From Mastigamoeba balamuthi (taxonomy: Eukaryota; Evosea; Mastigamoebida; Mastigamoebidae), in NCBI GenBank assembly GCA_902651635.1, contig CACRSC010000092.1, forward strand, positions 1 through 64,000: a stretch of DNA of 64,000 bases. Reading direction: 5' to 3'. The translations under genes were made by a program, and so were the position numbers. This document shows positions 21,240 through 31,991 of the stretch, piece after piece; within the stretch, counting starts at the first letter, position 1, and each line of letters opens with the position of its first letter. The notes below the pieces were generated by a model. The model made no database searches. It worked only from the letters and a program-made list of their open reading frames with translations, and had not been told where the DNA came from.

Positions 21240-22656
21240 TGCCCCTCACTGCTCCGCAACGAGCACTCCTTGCGACCGCCGCGAGACAGTGACACTACTG
21301 GGGGTTCCGGATCGCCTCTCAGCCCCTCACCTTTCGGTTATTTCCAATGAGATACGTCAGGGGCATTTCCGGACAAAGGGGCGTTCGGCCGCCGCCGTGC
21401 TTCCAGAAAAGCGCGCTCGGCCGGCAATGCCGAGAACTCTGTCGCCCATCTCGCACACATGCAAGCAGGCAGTCGCGCGCCACTGTGGCGCAGAACTTGG
21501 CTGAGCACCTGTGCTGTTCTGGATGCCATCCAGCCAGCCCAGCAGCCCTGTGGCCGAGTGGTGTGCCCCTGCAGGGACCAACCACGCAACAAAGCCCGCA
21601 CACGCAATGAGGGAGCTGGTGCTCTGGTACAGATGGCCGTGGTCTCGTCGAGCCCTGTGGCCTCGGGTCTCTCGTGCCTGAGCGCTGCTCCTGAGCGGCT
21701 GTGTCGTCGATGCAGATGCACACGAGGCCGCTCTGTTCGTGCGCCACCGCACCAGCGCGAGTGTCTCAAGCGCTGAGTCATCGGAGGCAGGGGGCCGGTC
21801 CACGAGGCAACAGGCGCCGCGTGGAGTGGCATGGTGGGCCTACGCTGAATAGCCCCCATTTCAATCTCTCAATTGGTTTTATCCATCTTAGGATGGAATT
21901 CCATGTAATTCTCGCCGTTTTGGGATAAGTATGATCAAAAGATTTTTCTGGGGGGCTATTCCCGCCTATCGCCCACAGCCAGCAGCAGCCAAGCCCAGAC
22001 GCTGGTGACCTGCACTGGAGTCGGAAGAGCGACGTCTTTGCTGGACGGTACCCCCCACAGGCGATGGCCAAGGCCGACTGCTGTGGCTGTGGTCGGGACA
22101 CAAGGGACGTTGCGTGTCGACGTGTGGGGGGTTGGGGTCACGACCCTCGGTGTGTGCCCCGAATGCAGCGTGCGAAGCAAACTCAGCCCCCGCGCGGCGG
22201 AGATGATAGGCCACGTGTATGCAACCGAACAGCCGTTGGGACGAGAGAAAAAAAAGCCCATACTCGCCGAGTGCGGGGACTGAGGACCGTGTGGGTAGTA
22301 CTAACGCTCCACAGGGCCAAGCGGGAGAGGACTCTCCTCGGAACGCCACCTGCACGCGGCGCGAGAGAACGGCGGACATTTGGGACACGGGCTGAGTCAC
22401 GCGCGTCCAGTTCAACAGGGGCCGCTTCCGTTCTCAGGCAAATCTGCTGTCTGCACCTTCTCGCATATCTACTGGAAAACGAAAGTTCACCAAGCACACC
22501 CCCCATCCACAACGGCCGCCACCCCGCACCACGCCCTCACAGCTCTACAGCCGAGCGGGAAAAAGGAGTTGTGCGATCGCCGGCATTTCGTTTAGCGTGT
22601 GCTTTTAGGAGCGGGCTTTTGCTGCAGTAGACAGGAGGGAACGAACGAGTACCGGA
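21240..22656. other. Intergenic spacer of 1.4 kb
   Basis: No gene I can support. Open frames of up to ~190 codons exist on both strands but show no domain, no conserved splice pattern and mostly Arg/Pro/Ser-rich translations typical of GC-rich noise. It contains the small inverted-repeat element at 21848-21960. Confidence 0.4.
21848..21960. mobile_element. Possible MITE-like 113-bp element
   Basis: A 113-bp AT-rich block is bounded by perfect 10-bp inverted repeats, AATAGCCCCC at the left and GGGGGCTATT at the right, inside GC-rich DNA. An internal hairpin (CCATC...GATGG) lies near 21889-21902. No coding capacity and no clear target-site duplication were seen. The size and termini suit a non-autonomous DNA transposon, but with one copy visible chance is not excluded. 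Confidence 0.3.
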
Positions 22657-24312
22657 ATGCTCCCCGTGCCGCTGGCGAAGCTCTGGCAGTGGAGGGTCTG
22701 CGCCCTCTACCTCACGGCCACCCTGGCGCTCGCGTCCTGCGTCCTCGTCGCCGGCCGCACGCCCTCGAACTCGCGGCCTGGCGTCGACCGTCCGGGCGCC
22801 TCGGCCCTCGTGCGGCCCAGCGACCCCTCGTCCTCGTCCTCTTCCTTCCCGTCGCCCTTCTCCTCCTCCTCGTCTGTGCCGTCGTCCTCCACCGCGTCCT
22901 CGTCGTCGCTGCTGTCGTCCTCGTCCTCGTCCTCATCATCGTCGTCGTCGTCGGACACTGAGGGGTCGCGGTGGTGCGAGGAGGACGTCGGGGCCGAGTG
23001 CAACGCCAGCGAGTGGGACGCGCGCAGGGCGCCGGTGGTGGAGCTCCACGCGGTGCGCGGGCACCTGACGAACCTGACCTTCAACCCCAGCATCGTCGGC
23101 CACATGCACGCCCCGTGCCCCGCGTTGTCCTCGTCGTCGTCGTCGTCCTCGTCCTCGTCTGCGTTGCCAGCGTCTGCGAGGCCGTTTGTGGTGCTGTACC
23201 GCGACATGCTGGTGCCGCCCAAGGGCGGGGGCGGCCGCAGCTTCGTGGTGGCCCACGTCTGGACGCCGCCGGCGACGGGGTTCACGGGGCGCCTCTCGCA
23301 GTGCGCGGCCAGCCCCGCGGTGCTGCTCAACGCCACCGACGCGCTGCACACGGCCGCCGGCAGGAACCCCAAGTGCAACATGGTCAGCTCGGGCTACGAG
23401 GACCCCAGGGGCGTCGTCACCCCCGGCGGCCGCCTGCTCGTCTTCGTCAACAACCTGCGGCCCACAGACTGCAAGCGCCGCATCGCCGTCATCAGCGCAC
23501 CGCTGGCAGCCGTCGCCGACGCCGCCGCGGCCGCCGCAGCCCCCGCGGGCGCAGCGGTGCGCTCCGTCGACGTGGGAGGCGTCACGTGGCTGTCGTACGC
23601 CGAGCGCGAGCTGACGCAGAAGAACTGGGTGCCCTTTGCCGAGGGCGCCAACGGCTCCGTCGTCGTGACGTACTCGCTCGAGCCGCACGTCGTCGTGTCG
23701 TGCCCGGTGCGCGGGGGGTACGCGGCGTGCGAGCGCGTGGCGTCGACGAGCTGGGCGGGGCTCGCGCGGCTCGTGGGCAGCGGGGACAAGCCCGTGCGGC
23801 CCAGCAGCGTGCCCGTCTACCGCCGCGAGCACGGCGACTACCTGGGCGTCGGGCACTACCGCGTGGGCAAGGCCGTCAGCTTCTTCTTCTACACGTTCGC
23901 GGCAGAGGCGCCGCACGGGCTGACGGGGGCCAGCGAGGCGTTCCACTTTGACTTCCACGAGAGGTTCCAGTACCTCAGCGGCCTCGCGAGGGTCGGCGAG
24001 CACTACGTCGCCTCGTTCAGCGTCCGCGACAGGACGACGCACACGGCCGCCTGGCCCCGCTGCCAGGTCGACAAGATGGTCGCCACCTTCAGGCCCCCCG
24101 TTGCCCCTGCAGCCAATGCAACTCCTGCAGCCCCTGCGACTCCTGCGACTTCTGCGACTTCTGCGACTCCTGCGACTCCTGCAACTCCTGCGACTCCTGC
24201 ATCCCCTACATCCCCTGCATCCCCTGCATCCCCTGCATCCCCTGCAGCTCCTGCAGCTCCTGCAACTCCTGCAGCCCCTGCATCCCCCGCAGCTCCCGCC
24301 GCGAGCCCCTGA
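22657..24312 (+). CDS. Secreted or type II membrane GH130-like propeller protein
   Basis: Single exon, 551 residues. Residues 13-30 are hydrophobic (signal anchor or signal peptide), followed by a Ser-rich low-complexity stalk (~50-110). The globular part has GYEDPRGVV near 248, QKNWVPF near 318, YSLEPHVVVSC near 333 and GVGHYRVGKA near 400. This order of EDPR, K-x-W-x-P-F, L-x-P and G-x-G-H motifs resembles GH130 mannoside phosphorylases and the related mannosyltransferases, five-bladed propellers in which the EDPR-region Asp is catalytic. Substrate unknown; the family call is by motif only. The C-terminal ~75 residues are an Ala/Pro/Thr/Ser tail encoded by repeats of codons such as CCTGCGACT, probably O-glycosylated. 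The 3' half is repeated downstream. Confidence 0.6.
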   Translation: MLPVPLAKLWQWRVCALYLTATLALASCVLVAGRTPSNSRPGVDRPGASALVRPSDPSSSSSSFPSPFSSSSSVPSSSTASSSSLLSSSSSSSSSSSSSDTEGSRWCEEDVGAECNASEWDARRAPVVELHAVRGHLTNLTFNPSIVGHMHAPCPALSSSSSSSSSSSALPASARPFVVLYRDMLVPPKGGGGRSFVVAHVWTPPATGFTGRLSQCAASPAVLLNATDALHTAAGRNPKCNMVSSGYEDPRGVVTPGGRLLVFVNNLRPTDCKRRIAVISAPLAAVADAAAAAAAPAGAAVRSVDVGGVTWLSYAERELTQKNWVPFAEGANGSVVVTYSLEPHVVVSCPVRGGYAACERVASTSWAGLARLVGSGDKPVRPSSVPVYRREHGDYLGVGHYRVGKAVSFFFYTFAAEAPHGLTGASEAFHFDFHERFQYLSGLARVGEHYVASFSVRDRTTHTAAWPRCQVDKMVATFRPPVAPAANATPAAPATPATSATSATPATPATPATPASPTSPASPASPASPAAPAAPATPAAPASPAAPAASP

Positions 24313-24647
24313 GCTGCGGCCCAGCACAGCCCCCCAACGTCGCACAACGCACAGCGCACATCACGCGGCACGCGAGCGCACACAACGCACTTCGGGGCAT
24401 TCACGGTTGTCATCTCTGCGGCTTCTGCGGCTTCGAGCGAGTTCGTTCACACTCAACGCAAAACAAAGCACCAAAGCAACAAAACAGATACAAAGCGAAG
24501 TTTGCCGTTCCGCTGCCCACGCCATCTCTCTCCTGAGCACCGCCGCCGCTGCGCCGCTGCACGATGTTCTTCTCCTCATGTGACCGGGCCGCGCCTCGGC
24601 GGGTGGGCAGAATGTTCAGTTTCAGTTTGTTTTTTCAACGGCTTTTC
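23484..24647 (+). repeat. First copy of an exact 1,164-bp direct repeat
   Basis: This segment covers the second half of the GH130-like gene and ~335 bp of its 3' flank. It recurs without visible difference at 24649-25812. The two copies are separated by a single ambiguous base N at 24648. Confidence 0.9.
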
Positions 24648-24648
24648 N

Positions 24649-25812
24649 CGCCGTCATCAGCGCACCGCTGGCAGCCGTCGCCGACGCCGCCGCGGCCGCC
24701 GCAGCCCCCGCGGGCGCAGCGGTGCGCTCCGTCGACGTGGGAGGCGTCACGTGGCTGTCGTACGCCGAGCGCGAGCTGACGCAGAAGAACTGGGTGCCCT
24801 TTGCCGAGGGCGCCAACGGCTCCGTCGTCGTGACGTACTCGCTCGAGCCGCACGTCGTCGTGTCGTGCCCGGTGCGCGGGGGGTACGCGGCGTGCGAGCG
24901 CGTGGCGTCGACGAGCTGGGCGGGGCTCGCGCGGCTCGTGGGCAGCGGGGACAAGCCCGTGCGGCCCAGCAGCGTGCCCGTCTACCGCCGCGAGCACGGC
25001 GACTACCTGGGCGTCGGGCACTACCGCGTGGGCAAGGCCGTCAGCTTCTTCTTCTACACGTTCGCGGCAGAGGCGCCGCACGGGCTGACGGGGGCCAGCG
25101 AGGCGTTCCACTTTGACTTCCACGAGAGGTTCCAGTACCTCAGCGGCCTCGCGAGGGTCGGCGAGCACTACGTCGCCTCGTTCAGCGTCCGCGACAGGAC
25201 GACGCACACGGCCGCCTGGCCCCGCTGCCAGGTCGACAAGATGGTCGCCACCTTCAGGCCCCCCGTTGCCCCTGCAGCCAATGCAACTCCTGCAGCCCCT
25301 GCGACTCCTGCGACTTCTGCGACTTCTGCGACTCCTGCGACTCCTGCAACTCCTGCGACTCCTGCATCCCCTACATCCCCTGCATCCCCTGCATCCCCTG
25401 CATCCCCTGCAGCTCCTGCAGCTCCTGCAACTCCTGCAGCCCCTGCATCCCCCGCAGCTCCCGCCGCGAGCCCCTGAGCTGCGGCCCAGCACAGCCCCCC
25501 AACGTCGCACAACGCACAGCGCACATCACGCGGCACGCGAGCGCACACAACGCACTTCGGGGCATTCACGGTTGTCATCTCTGCGGCTTCTGCGGCTTCG
25601 AGCGAGTTCGTTCACACTCAACGCAAAACAAAGCACCAAAGCAACAAAACAGATACAAAGCGAAGTTTGCCGTTCCGCTGCCCACGCCATCTCTCTCCTG
25701 AGCACCGCCGCCGCTGCGCCGCTGCACGATGTTCTTCTCCTCATGTGACCGGGCCGCGCCTCGGCGGGTGGGCAGAATGTTCAGTTTCAGTTTGTTTTTT
25801 CAACGGCTTTTC
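24649..25812 (+). repeat. Second copy of the repeat: headless GH130-like gene copy, probable assembly artefact
   Basis: Starting directly after the N at 24648, the DNA repeats 23484-24647, including the coding frame from about residue 276 to the stop at 25477 and the same 3' flank. There is no promoter, start or signal sequence, so this copy could not make the enzyme. Identity through the slippage-prone codon-repeat tail, together with the N, indicates overlapping contig ends joined without merging rather than a biological duplication. Confidence 0.8.
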
Positions 25813-26346
25813 TGAGGTACAGGCACTGTTTTTCCGTTCAGCCCAGCAGACCGACCACAGAGGAGGTGCGTTGAAAGGGGATGACGTGTCCAGTGCGGGT
25901 TTGGGTGTCGGAGCGAAATTCTGGACCTCGTCATGGCCGCCTGAACGAGACACGTGGCAGGCACACTCGGCCGCCAGGTTCAGAGGGGGGGGGGGTGCAG
26001 GTGAAAGCGAATGCACCAATCATACGCCCGCACGGTATGTCCTGCGTGCACGGGCAGTGAATGCGGTTAACGTTACCACTGGCGCACGTGCGTTCGTGCT
26101 CTCAAGTTGTCTGGGGGCTGCTTTGTGCGTCTCTCGACCCCTCAAACACTCCAGTGGGAGGGAGAGGGAGGGGGCCGTGTTCAGAGCCAGGCAGGCAGAC
26201 ACACCCGCAGGGCACAGCCTCTGTCACTACAAACTGCAGGCGCCTGTGTTGCTTGCTCTGTTGCTCTGTGTGTGCTGGCTCAGCGCGCTGCACTGCTACC
26301 CTACCTGCCAGCCATCCGGCCTGGCCAGCCCGCGCATCGCTCTCGC
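25813..26346. other. Intergenic spacer
   Basis: Between the repeated block and the NUF2 stop codon I see no gene and no distinctive repeat. Confidence 0.5.
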
Positions 26347-28743
26347 TCAGCAGCGGGGCGCCGCCTGGGCCGCGACCTTGTCGAGGGCCATGCCGTTCTT
26401 CATGGCGGCCAGCAGCCCCGACCTGTACTTGGCCACGTCGGCCCGCAGCGCCTCGACCATCGCGGCGGCCCTCCTGATGCCCTCGCCGTGCCTCCTCGTC
26501 AGCTCCGCCGCCGCCTTGAGCGTCTCTGCCGCCTGCACCCTCAGGCGCTCGCCCTCGTACGCCATGCTCTGGCACTCGGCCGCCAGCCGCACGCTGGCCT
26601 CGCGCAGCTCCTTGGCCGCGGCCTCGCCCGCAGCCACCGCCTGCTCCTTCTTGGCCGCGATCTTGCCCTGCTTCTCCACAAACGCCGCGATGCGCGCCTT
26701 GAGCGACTGCCCACGCGCACAGACGCACAGGCACACAGGCACACAGGCACACGAGCTGCGGTGAGGCCACTGCGGGAGCCGAGGGTGAGGGGCGAGAACG
26801 GCTGCGCACGCGCATGTCGGTCTCGATCTCGCGGGACTTGGCCTCGAGGGCGGACATCTCGAGCATCTTGTGCTTGTTGCCCTTGTTGATCTCCTTGCAC
26901 TTGGCCATGTCCCGCTCGATCCTCCCGTACAGCTCCGCGTGCTTCCCAAAAAGCTGTGCGCATCCAGAGGCGGCACTGTCAGACCAACTGATACGTTCAT
27001 CACCCCCTGTGCGCAGCAACTGTGCTGCGCTGTGCTTTTGCTATGCTGCTGTGCTGTGTTGTTGTGTCTGCACAGCGTGTGTGGGTGACCTGTTTTGCAC
27101 TGCTCGTGCCGTGGAGCTGCTGTGCTTGCGTTTGTTGTGCTGATGCGTAGCTGCTGTGCTGTTGTGTCTGCACGCGTTGACGTGATGCGCGTGTTGTGTG
27201 TGTTGTGTGTGTTGTGTGTGTTGTGCTGCTGCTGTGGTTGTGTGTGCCTGTATGGAGAGTACCTTCTCCAGCTTGTCGATGACCTCTATGCGTGCGCTGA
27301 GCATGTGGCAGCGCTGCGAGCACGCGTCCCCCGCGGCCCTCTCCGCCTCGATCCTCTGCCGCAGCTCCGCCAGCCTCAGCCGCATCTGCTCCGGCGGCTC
27401 CGTCAGCTGCTCCTTCAGCTGCTGGCACTCCTGGTCCAGCGCGTACTCTGCAAACTCGTCGTCCTTCTGCGCTCCCCCCCATCGCCCGTCAGCCCCCCAA
27501 CCACCGCGTCTCGGTCAGTTCTCCCCCGTGTTTGAAGCGGGTTACGGACGATTTTGGCCTGGGCCTGGTTGAAGGCCTCCATGATGTCGTTGTGCTTGGC
27601 CTCGTCCTGGTCCTTCTGGAGGATCTTGGCCTGCACGCGCTCCTCGAGGGTCGCGTGCTGCGCCTTGAGCTGCGCCGTCGCAGAGCGCTCGGCCTCGGCC
27701 TCGGCCTGCAGGCCCGTCAGCTGGTCCGACATCACGTCGATCTCCTGGCGCAGCGTGTCCACCGCCACGAGGCTCCGCTCAAAGTAGTCCAGCTGCACGG
27801 CCAGATTCCCGATACGCAAATCGCGGGATTCCAGGATTCTGATTAGATACGGGGGAGGGGGAAGATACGGGGATCTCGGGGAGGCGCGCCTTGTCGCCCC
27901 ACTGGACGGTGAGCTTGTGGGACTCGTGCTCGCGGTACTTGAGGAGGGAGGCGAGGCGCATGAGGATGGCGTTGGTGCGGGACTTGTCGCCCTGGACGAT
28001 CATGTCGCGGAGGGGCTCGAAGTCGTCCTGGCCGCAGTAGTGGCAGAGCTTCATCCTGCGCAGCACAGCACACACACACACACACACGTCAGCATAAGTA
28101 TAGAGCCAGCACAAGCACAACACACGCCAGCACAGCACAAGCACACAGCCAGAACAACACAGGCCAGCACGTCACGTGCCAGCACAGGGCAGCAGGCCAA
28201 CATCTCGACACAGAGGGGTACAGAGGGGCGGTGTGTGCAAGGGAAGAGGGAGTGGAGGAACGGCCTCGGTGGCGCCAAACAGGCAGCAGGGCCAGAGGAG
28301 ACCGGAGGGAGGAGGTACAGCCGCTGTGGCCTGCTGCCACACCGCCAGCACACAGGGCAGCACACACCCCGCAGAGCAGCTGCCAGAGGAGGAAGAGATG
28401 GAGGAGGGCAGAGGGGCCGGTAGCACAGAGCGGGTAGAGAGAGAGGGCAGCAGACAAACAGAGCAGAGCAGAGGCAGGGGGGGGGGACGCACGCGTATTT
28501 GATGAAGGCGAGCTCGGGGATGGCGTCGCGGTGGAGCTCGTAGGAGGTGGCCTCGAAGGGGGGCTCGAAGTGGCTGAAGTCGATGTTCATGACGACCTGC
28601 AGCGTCTTCTCGCAGACCTGCCGCACCACCTCCGCACGAGCGCCCACGTCCTCCGCCTTCTGCCCGCCCCCGGTCCCCGGCTCCCCCAGCAGCACCCGGA
28701 TGTGCCGCGCCAGGTCCTTCTGCTTCAGCGGTGAGCACGCCAT
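26347..28743 (-). CDS. NUF2: Kinetochore protein Nuf2
   Basis: Six minus-strand exons: 28493-28743, 27869-28055, 27550-27792, 27263-27466, 26810-26953 and 26347-26706, with agreeing phases, give 462 residues (human Nuf2 has 464). The N-terminal calponin-homology domain (~1-145) includes LQVVMNIDFSHFEPP and ends in a stretch with LASLLKYREHES, matching the conserved SGIINFIHFRE helix of Nuf2. The rest is almost uninterrupted coiled coil, with the family-typical PPEQM segment after the first coil. Nuf2 pairs with Ndc80/Hec1 in the Ndc80 complex, which attaches kinetochores to microtubules. The start at 28743 (MACSPLKQKDLARHI) fits the short N-terminus of the family. The first intron (437 bp) is the longest and is AC/CA-rich. 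Confidence 0.88.
27190..27240. repeat. GT-rich microsatellite in a NUF2 intron
   Basis: Repeats of GTGTTGTGT on the plus strand, within the intron between NUF2 exons 4 and 5. Confidence 0.7.
28061..28090. repeat. (CA)n microsatellite in the first NUF2 intron
   Basis: A run of CA dinucleotides just upstream (in NUF2 sense) of the exon 2 acceptor, so on the coding strand it supplies a GT-rich tract rather than pyrimidines. Confidence 0.7.
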
Positions 28744-29153
28744 CGGTTGCTGCGCGTCCTCTTGTCTGTGTGTGGGTTGTGTTTTAACAACTACAATTGG
28801 CGCCAAAAACTCGGCACCAATCTCTGCCAGATATTTGCTCTCCAAATCTGGGAAATCATTTTTCAAACGGTGGAATCACATCGAATGCAGATGCTATTTG
28901 TGCTCCGCCTTACTCACCGCTGATCTCCTCTCGTTCTGCACGTAGAGCTTCCACACATATTCCAAAATGAGGATCCGTCCAGCCCAAACAACGAAAAGAG
29001 GACCCACGAATCAAGGTGGTTTCTTAGATCGAAAAGGAACTGTGTTCTGCTGTGGCAGAACAGGCCTCGATGACCCCGCAATGAACGCTCCCCTCATCAC
29101 CTCATGCCACGCGAGAGATCTTTTCCCAGTTCTCTATTGCCCTTGGTGTGGCG
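28744..29153. other. Spacer upstream of NUF2
   Basis: AT-richer spacer between the NUF2 start and the small plus-strand frame. The divergent layout suggests it holds the NUF2 promoter. An open frame from 29082 could supply a 5' exon to the downstream ORF, but I could not fix the splice phase. Confidence 0.35.
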
Positions 29154-29696
29154 ATGGTGCGTCCTCTTCGTCCTCTTCCTGCTCTTCCTGCTCTTCCTGC
29201 TCCGCAGGCTGCGCCGGATCGCTCAGTCCGCCTGTTCACCTGCGTGGACAGATGGTGTGCTGACAGAGATGTCGAGAGGAGGCTGAGGACCGCAAACGGA
29301 GGGCAGACTGCGGCATATCTAAAACTCGAGGGTTTCATCACGCATGCCAAGAGAGGCCCGCTCACCCCCCGGGGCGAGTTCAGCCTCACGGACTGGGTCG
29401 CGAATCATGACTCCTCAGTGACGCTGAAGCGCCTCGAGCTCTCGTACGGAGTTCAGGCTCTCATTGTCATAGAGAATGGGCAGAGCAGAGTGCTCATCTA
29501 CGGGATCATCTTGTCAAACCACAAGGAGCGCCAGGCAGCCTACGACTGGGACCCCAGGGAGTGGGTGAAGGCCGTGGAACACTGGGACAGCCTGCATGAA
29601 TCAATCGCGCAAGCCCTGAGACCAAGCAGTGGCTCAGACGATGCCGGTCAGTCACCACAGGCTCCACAGCCACCACAGAACGCCAGTAAACTCTAA
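29154..29696 (+). CDS. Hypothetical protein, start uncertain
   Basis: An open frame ending at 29696 reads LFTCVDRW, QTAAYLKLEGFITHAKRG, LKRLELSYGVQALIVIENG, VLIYGIILSNHKERQAAYD, DPREWVKAVEHW. Its even amino-acid usage and alternating hydrophobic pattern look like a real alpha/beta protein of ~150-180 residues, unlike the Arg/Pro-rich noise frames. The first ~20 codons are Leu/Pro/Ala repeats from a CTCTTCCTG tract that could instead be the end of an intron (acceptor CTCCGCAG at 29200-29207). I do not recognise a family. It lies divergent from NUF2 and converges on the lipase gene. Confidence 0.45.
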   Translation: MVRPLRPLPALPALPAPQAAPDRSVRLFTCVDRWCADRDVERRLRTANGGQTAAYLKLEGFITHAKRGPLTPRGEFSLTDWVANHDSSVTLKRLELSYGVQALIVIENGQSRVLIYGIILSNHKERQAAYDWDPREWVKAVEHWDSLHESIAQALRPSSGSDDAGQSPQAPQPPQNASKL

Positions 29697-29795
29697 GGGG
29701 CAGGCGAGCCCGACTTACATTGGAGGTAATGAAATGCCGCATGCGAGTGTGTGTTGTGTGTGTGCTGAGGGGTAGCTGTGTGGCTGCTGCTGCTG

Positions 29796-31236
29796 CTACA
29801 CGAGCTGCTGCTGCTGCCGCTGCTGCTTGCTGGGGGAGCCGATGAACTCCTGGACGGGGCCGAGCACGCGCCTGTTGGCGTCCCAGGCCCAGATGAGGTC
29901 GAGGTGCGCGTACTCCTTGACGCAGAGCTCCGAGACGGCGCACCCGCGGGCCCTGAGCTCGCGCGCGAGCCTGCCGCCGTCGCAGATGTCGTCCTTGAGC
30001 CCCCAGACGACGTCGACGGGGCAGCGCGCGTCGATGCTCGGCACCGCGAACGCCTCGCCGTCGCTGCCGTCTGCTGCGACCCTGCAGACGCAGCCCCGCC
30101 GCAGGCTGGCCATCCACTGCGCGATGAGCCGCGTGCTGACGGGCGCCGGCGTGAACTGGAAGCTGGCGGCCATGTGCTCGGGGCGCCAGAGCGCGTAGTG
30201 CCAGTTGAAGAGGTAGCTGAACATCCTGCTGCCCAGGTACATGAACAGCGACGCCGGCGCCAGCGCCTGCACGACGTTCATCACGCCCAGGAACGCCCGG
30301 CGCCCGAAGAGCGCCTCGAGCGTCGGCGTGCCCGCCGCGGCCAGCAGGTCGACGGCGCAGCTGCCGCGGGGCTTGGAGACGAAGAACGCGGGCGCCAGCA
30401 GCACCAGCGAGCGCAGCTGCTGCGCCAGCTCGGGCCGCGCGCCCAGCCCGATGAGCGCCATGGCGCTGCCCTGCGAGTGGCCCACGTAGACGGGCTTGGC
30501 GGCCGTGGCGCGGGCGACGTACGAGACGATCGCGGGGAAGTCCTGCGTGCCGAGCTCCGTGAGCCCCCACGACCAGTACGCGTCCGACGCCGCCGACGGG
30601 CCCTGCGCCGACCGCCCGGGGAACGTCCCGCGCGTGTTGCCCAGCCACACGTCGAACCCCGCGTGCGCCAGCGTCTGCGCAAACGACGTAGTTCCCGTCC
30701 CCGTTACGTAGACGCCTGCAAATTTGAATCCGTCAGTTTGATATTCCCGAATCCTGCGATATTTTCCGCGATTCCGGAAAAAGGAGAATCTCCGCGGGAT
30801 TGAAATCGGGGAATCTCGGGGGCGGACCTGCGCGCTGGAGCAGGCCGTGCTGCAGGATGACGGGCTGGCCGCGGGGCACGGGGCCCTCGTAGACCCTGTG
30901 GCAGACGAGCACGTGGCCGTCGGCGGTCTTGACCTCGTGCTCCTCGCACTGCAGCCCCGCCTGCCGCACCATCGCGGCCACCGAGACGCTCGCGCGCGGC
31001 ACGGCCACCGCGCCGTCCTCCGTCTCGCCCGAGGGCGCGCTCTCGTCGCGCCGGAACCGCTGCGAGACGTCGCGCAGCGTCGCAAAGACGACGCAGACGC
31101 CGAGCAGTGCGCACGTGGCGCACGTGAAGGCCGCGCGGAGCAGCTCGTCGCGGAGCCCCGCCACGGGCCGGGTGGCCACGGCGGCGGCCCAGAGCGCCGC
31201 GCGCGCGGGCAGGAGCACCAGGGAGAGCAGCAGCAT
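29796..31236 (-). CDS. Lysosomal-acid-lipase-like alpha/beta hydrolase with N-terminal membrane segment
   Basis: Exons 30828-31236 and 29796-30715, joined at phase 1 (donor GTCCGC), give 442 residues. An N-terminal hydrophobic stretch and a second one near residues 35-55 point to membrane insertion. The catalytic fold shows VILQHGLL (oxyanion strand), DVWLGNTRGTF, the nucleophile elbow YVGHSQGSA with Ser217, Asp378 in GLKDDICD and His407 in YAHLDLIW. These are the hallmarks of the gastric/lysosomal acid lipase family, which hydrolyses sterol esters and triacylglycerols. The C-terminus is a short Gln-rich tail (KQQRQQQQLV). Unlike secreted LIPA, two hydrophobic segments before the fold suggest a membrane-anchored form. 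The 112-bp intron is rich in GATATTC/GAATC words. Confidence 0.85.
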
Positions 31237-31991
31237 CGTGCGGGTGGCGGCTGGGGGCGTGGGAGTGCCTGCTGGCGCTGTAGTTATGAAGTGCTGATTT
31301 TCATTGTGCGGAGGTGGGGGAGGAGGAGAGTAGGCAGGCAGCCGGCTGTGGCTGTCGCGGCAGCCACGGGATATTTCGGATATTTGCCTGCCTTTTGCCC
31401 TGTTTGGGCAGCCCGCGCAAGGAAGATGCACTCGTCGCTGGATCTTCTCTGTGCCTACCGCACACCCTCACACCCGCACCCCGGCTGGTCCGCACCCCCT
31501 GCGAAAGCCCCGGTGTCGTCACCGGACACCCCGCCGAGGGCAGGACAAAGCGAGTTTGGAGAGTGCCCCAACTTTGTTCTCCTCTCCCAACAGGCAGCAC
31601 AGGCACACAAAGCAGCAGCCGTTGAATTCCGAGCGTTGGACCACCAAACGCACCCTTCTTCCGGTTCTTCTCGGCTTTTTCTGAGTTTGCCCCGCGTGGT
31701 GCCTATCGCCCCCGCCCCGCCGCCCCCCGCCGCCCCAATGCGCTGGAGTCTATGTCGGACGTCATCTCATAAGTGCAGCACGAGCGGGGTGTCCTGTGCA
31801 GTTGCTCAACGTTTGTGCGCTCTCTGTGTATCTCTGCCAAGGGTTGAGGCCAGACTCGCAATCCCTTTTTTATTGTGGCGCTATGCAGCGGCGAGGGGCA
31901 TCCTTGGTTGCTTGCTTGCTTGCACTGATTGTACTATCCCCTCTGCAGTTGTTATGTTCTGCCCGTTTGTGTGCTCTGCTGCGCTTCTCCT
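31237..31991. other. Intergenic spacer between the lipase start and the SAC1 stop
   Basis: No gene recognised; presumably the lipase promoter plus the SAC1 3' region. Composition is GC-rich to 31700, then more AT-rich. Confidence 0.5.

Noticed and set aside
21338-21859. 173-codon minus-strand frame in the 1.4-kb spacer
   Set aside because: Overlaps other open frames of similar length in both strands, with no recognisable domain; not distinguishable from GC-rich noise.
24055-24305. Repeat array at the end of the GH130-like gene considered as minisatellite or CRISPR
   Set aside because: It is an in-frame Ala/Pro/Thr/Ser codon repeat continuous with the coding sequence.
22936-24345. 469-codon minus-strand frame rich in Gly-Cys-Arg repeats
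   Set aside because: Antisense of the GH130-like gene and its codon-repeat tail; the repetitive translation comes from the repeat, not selection.
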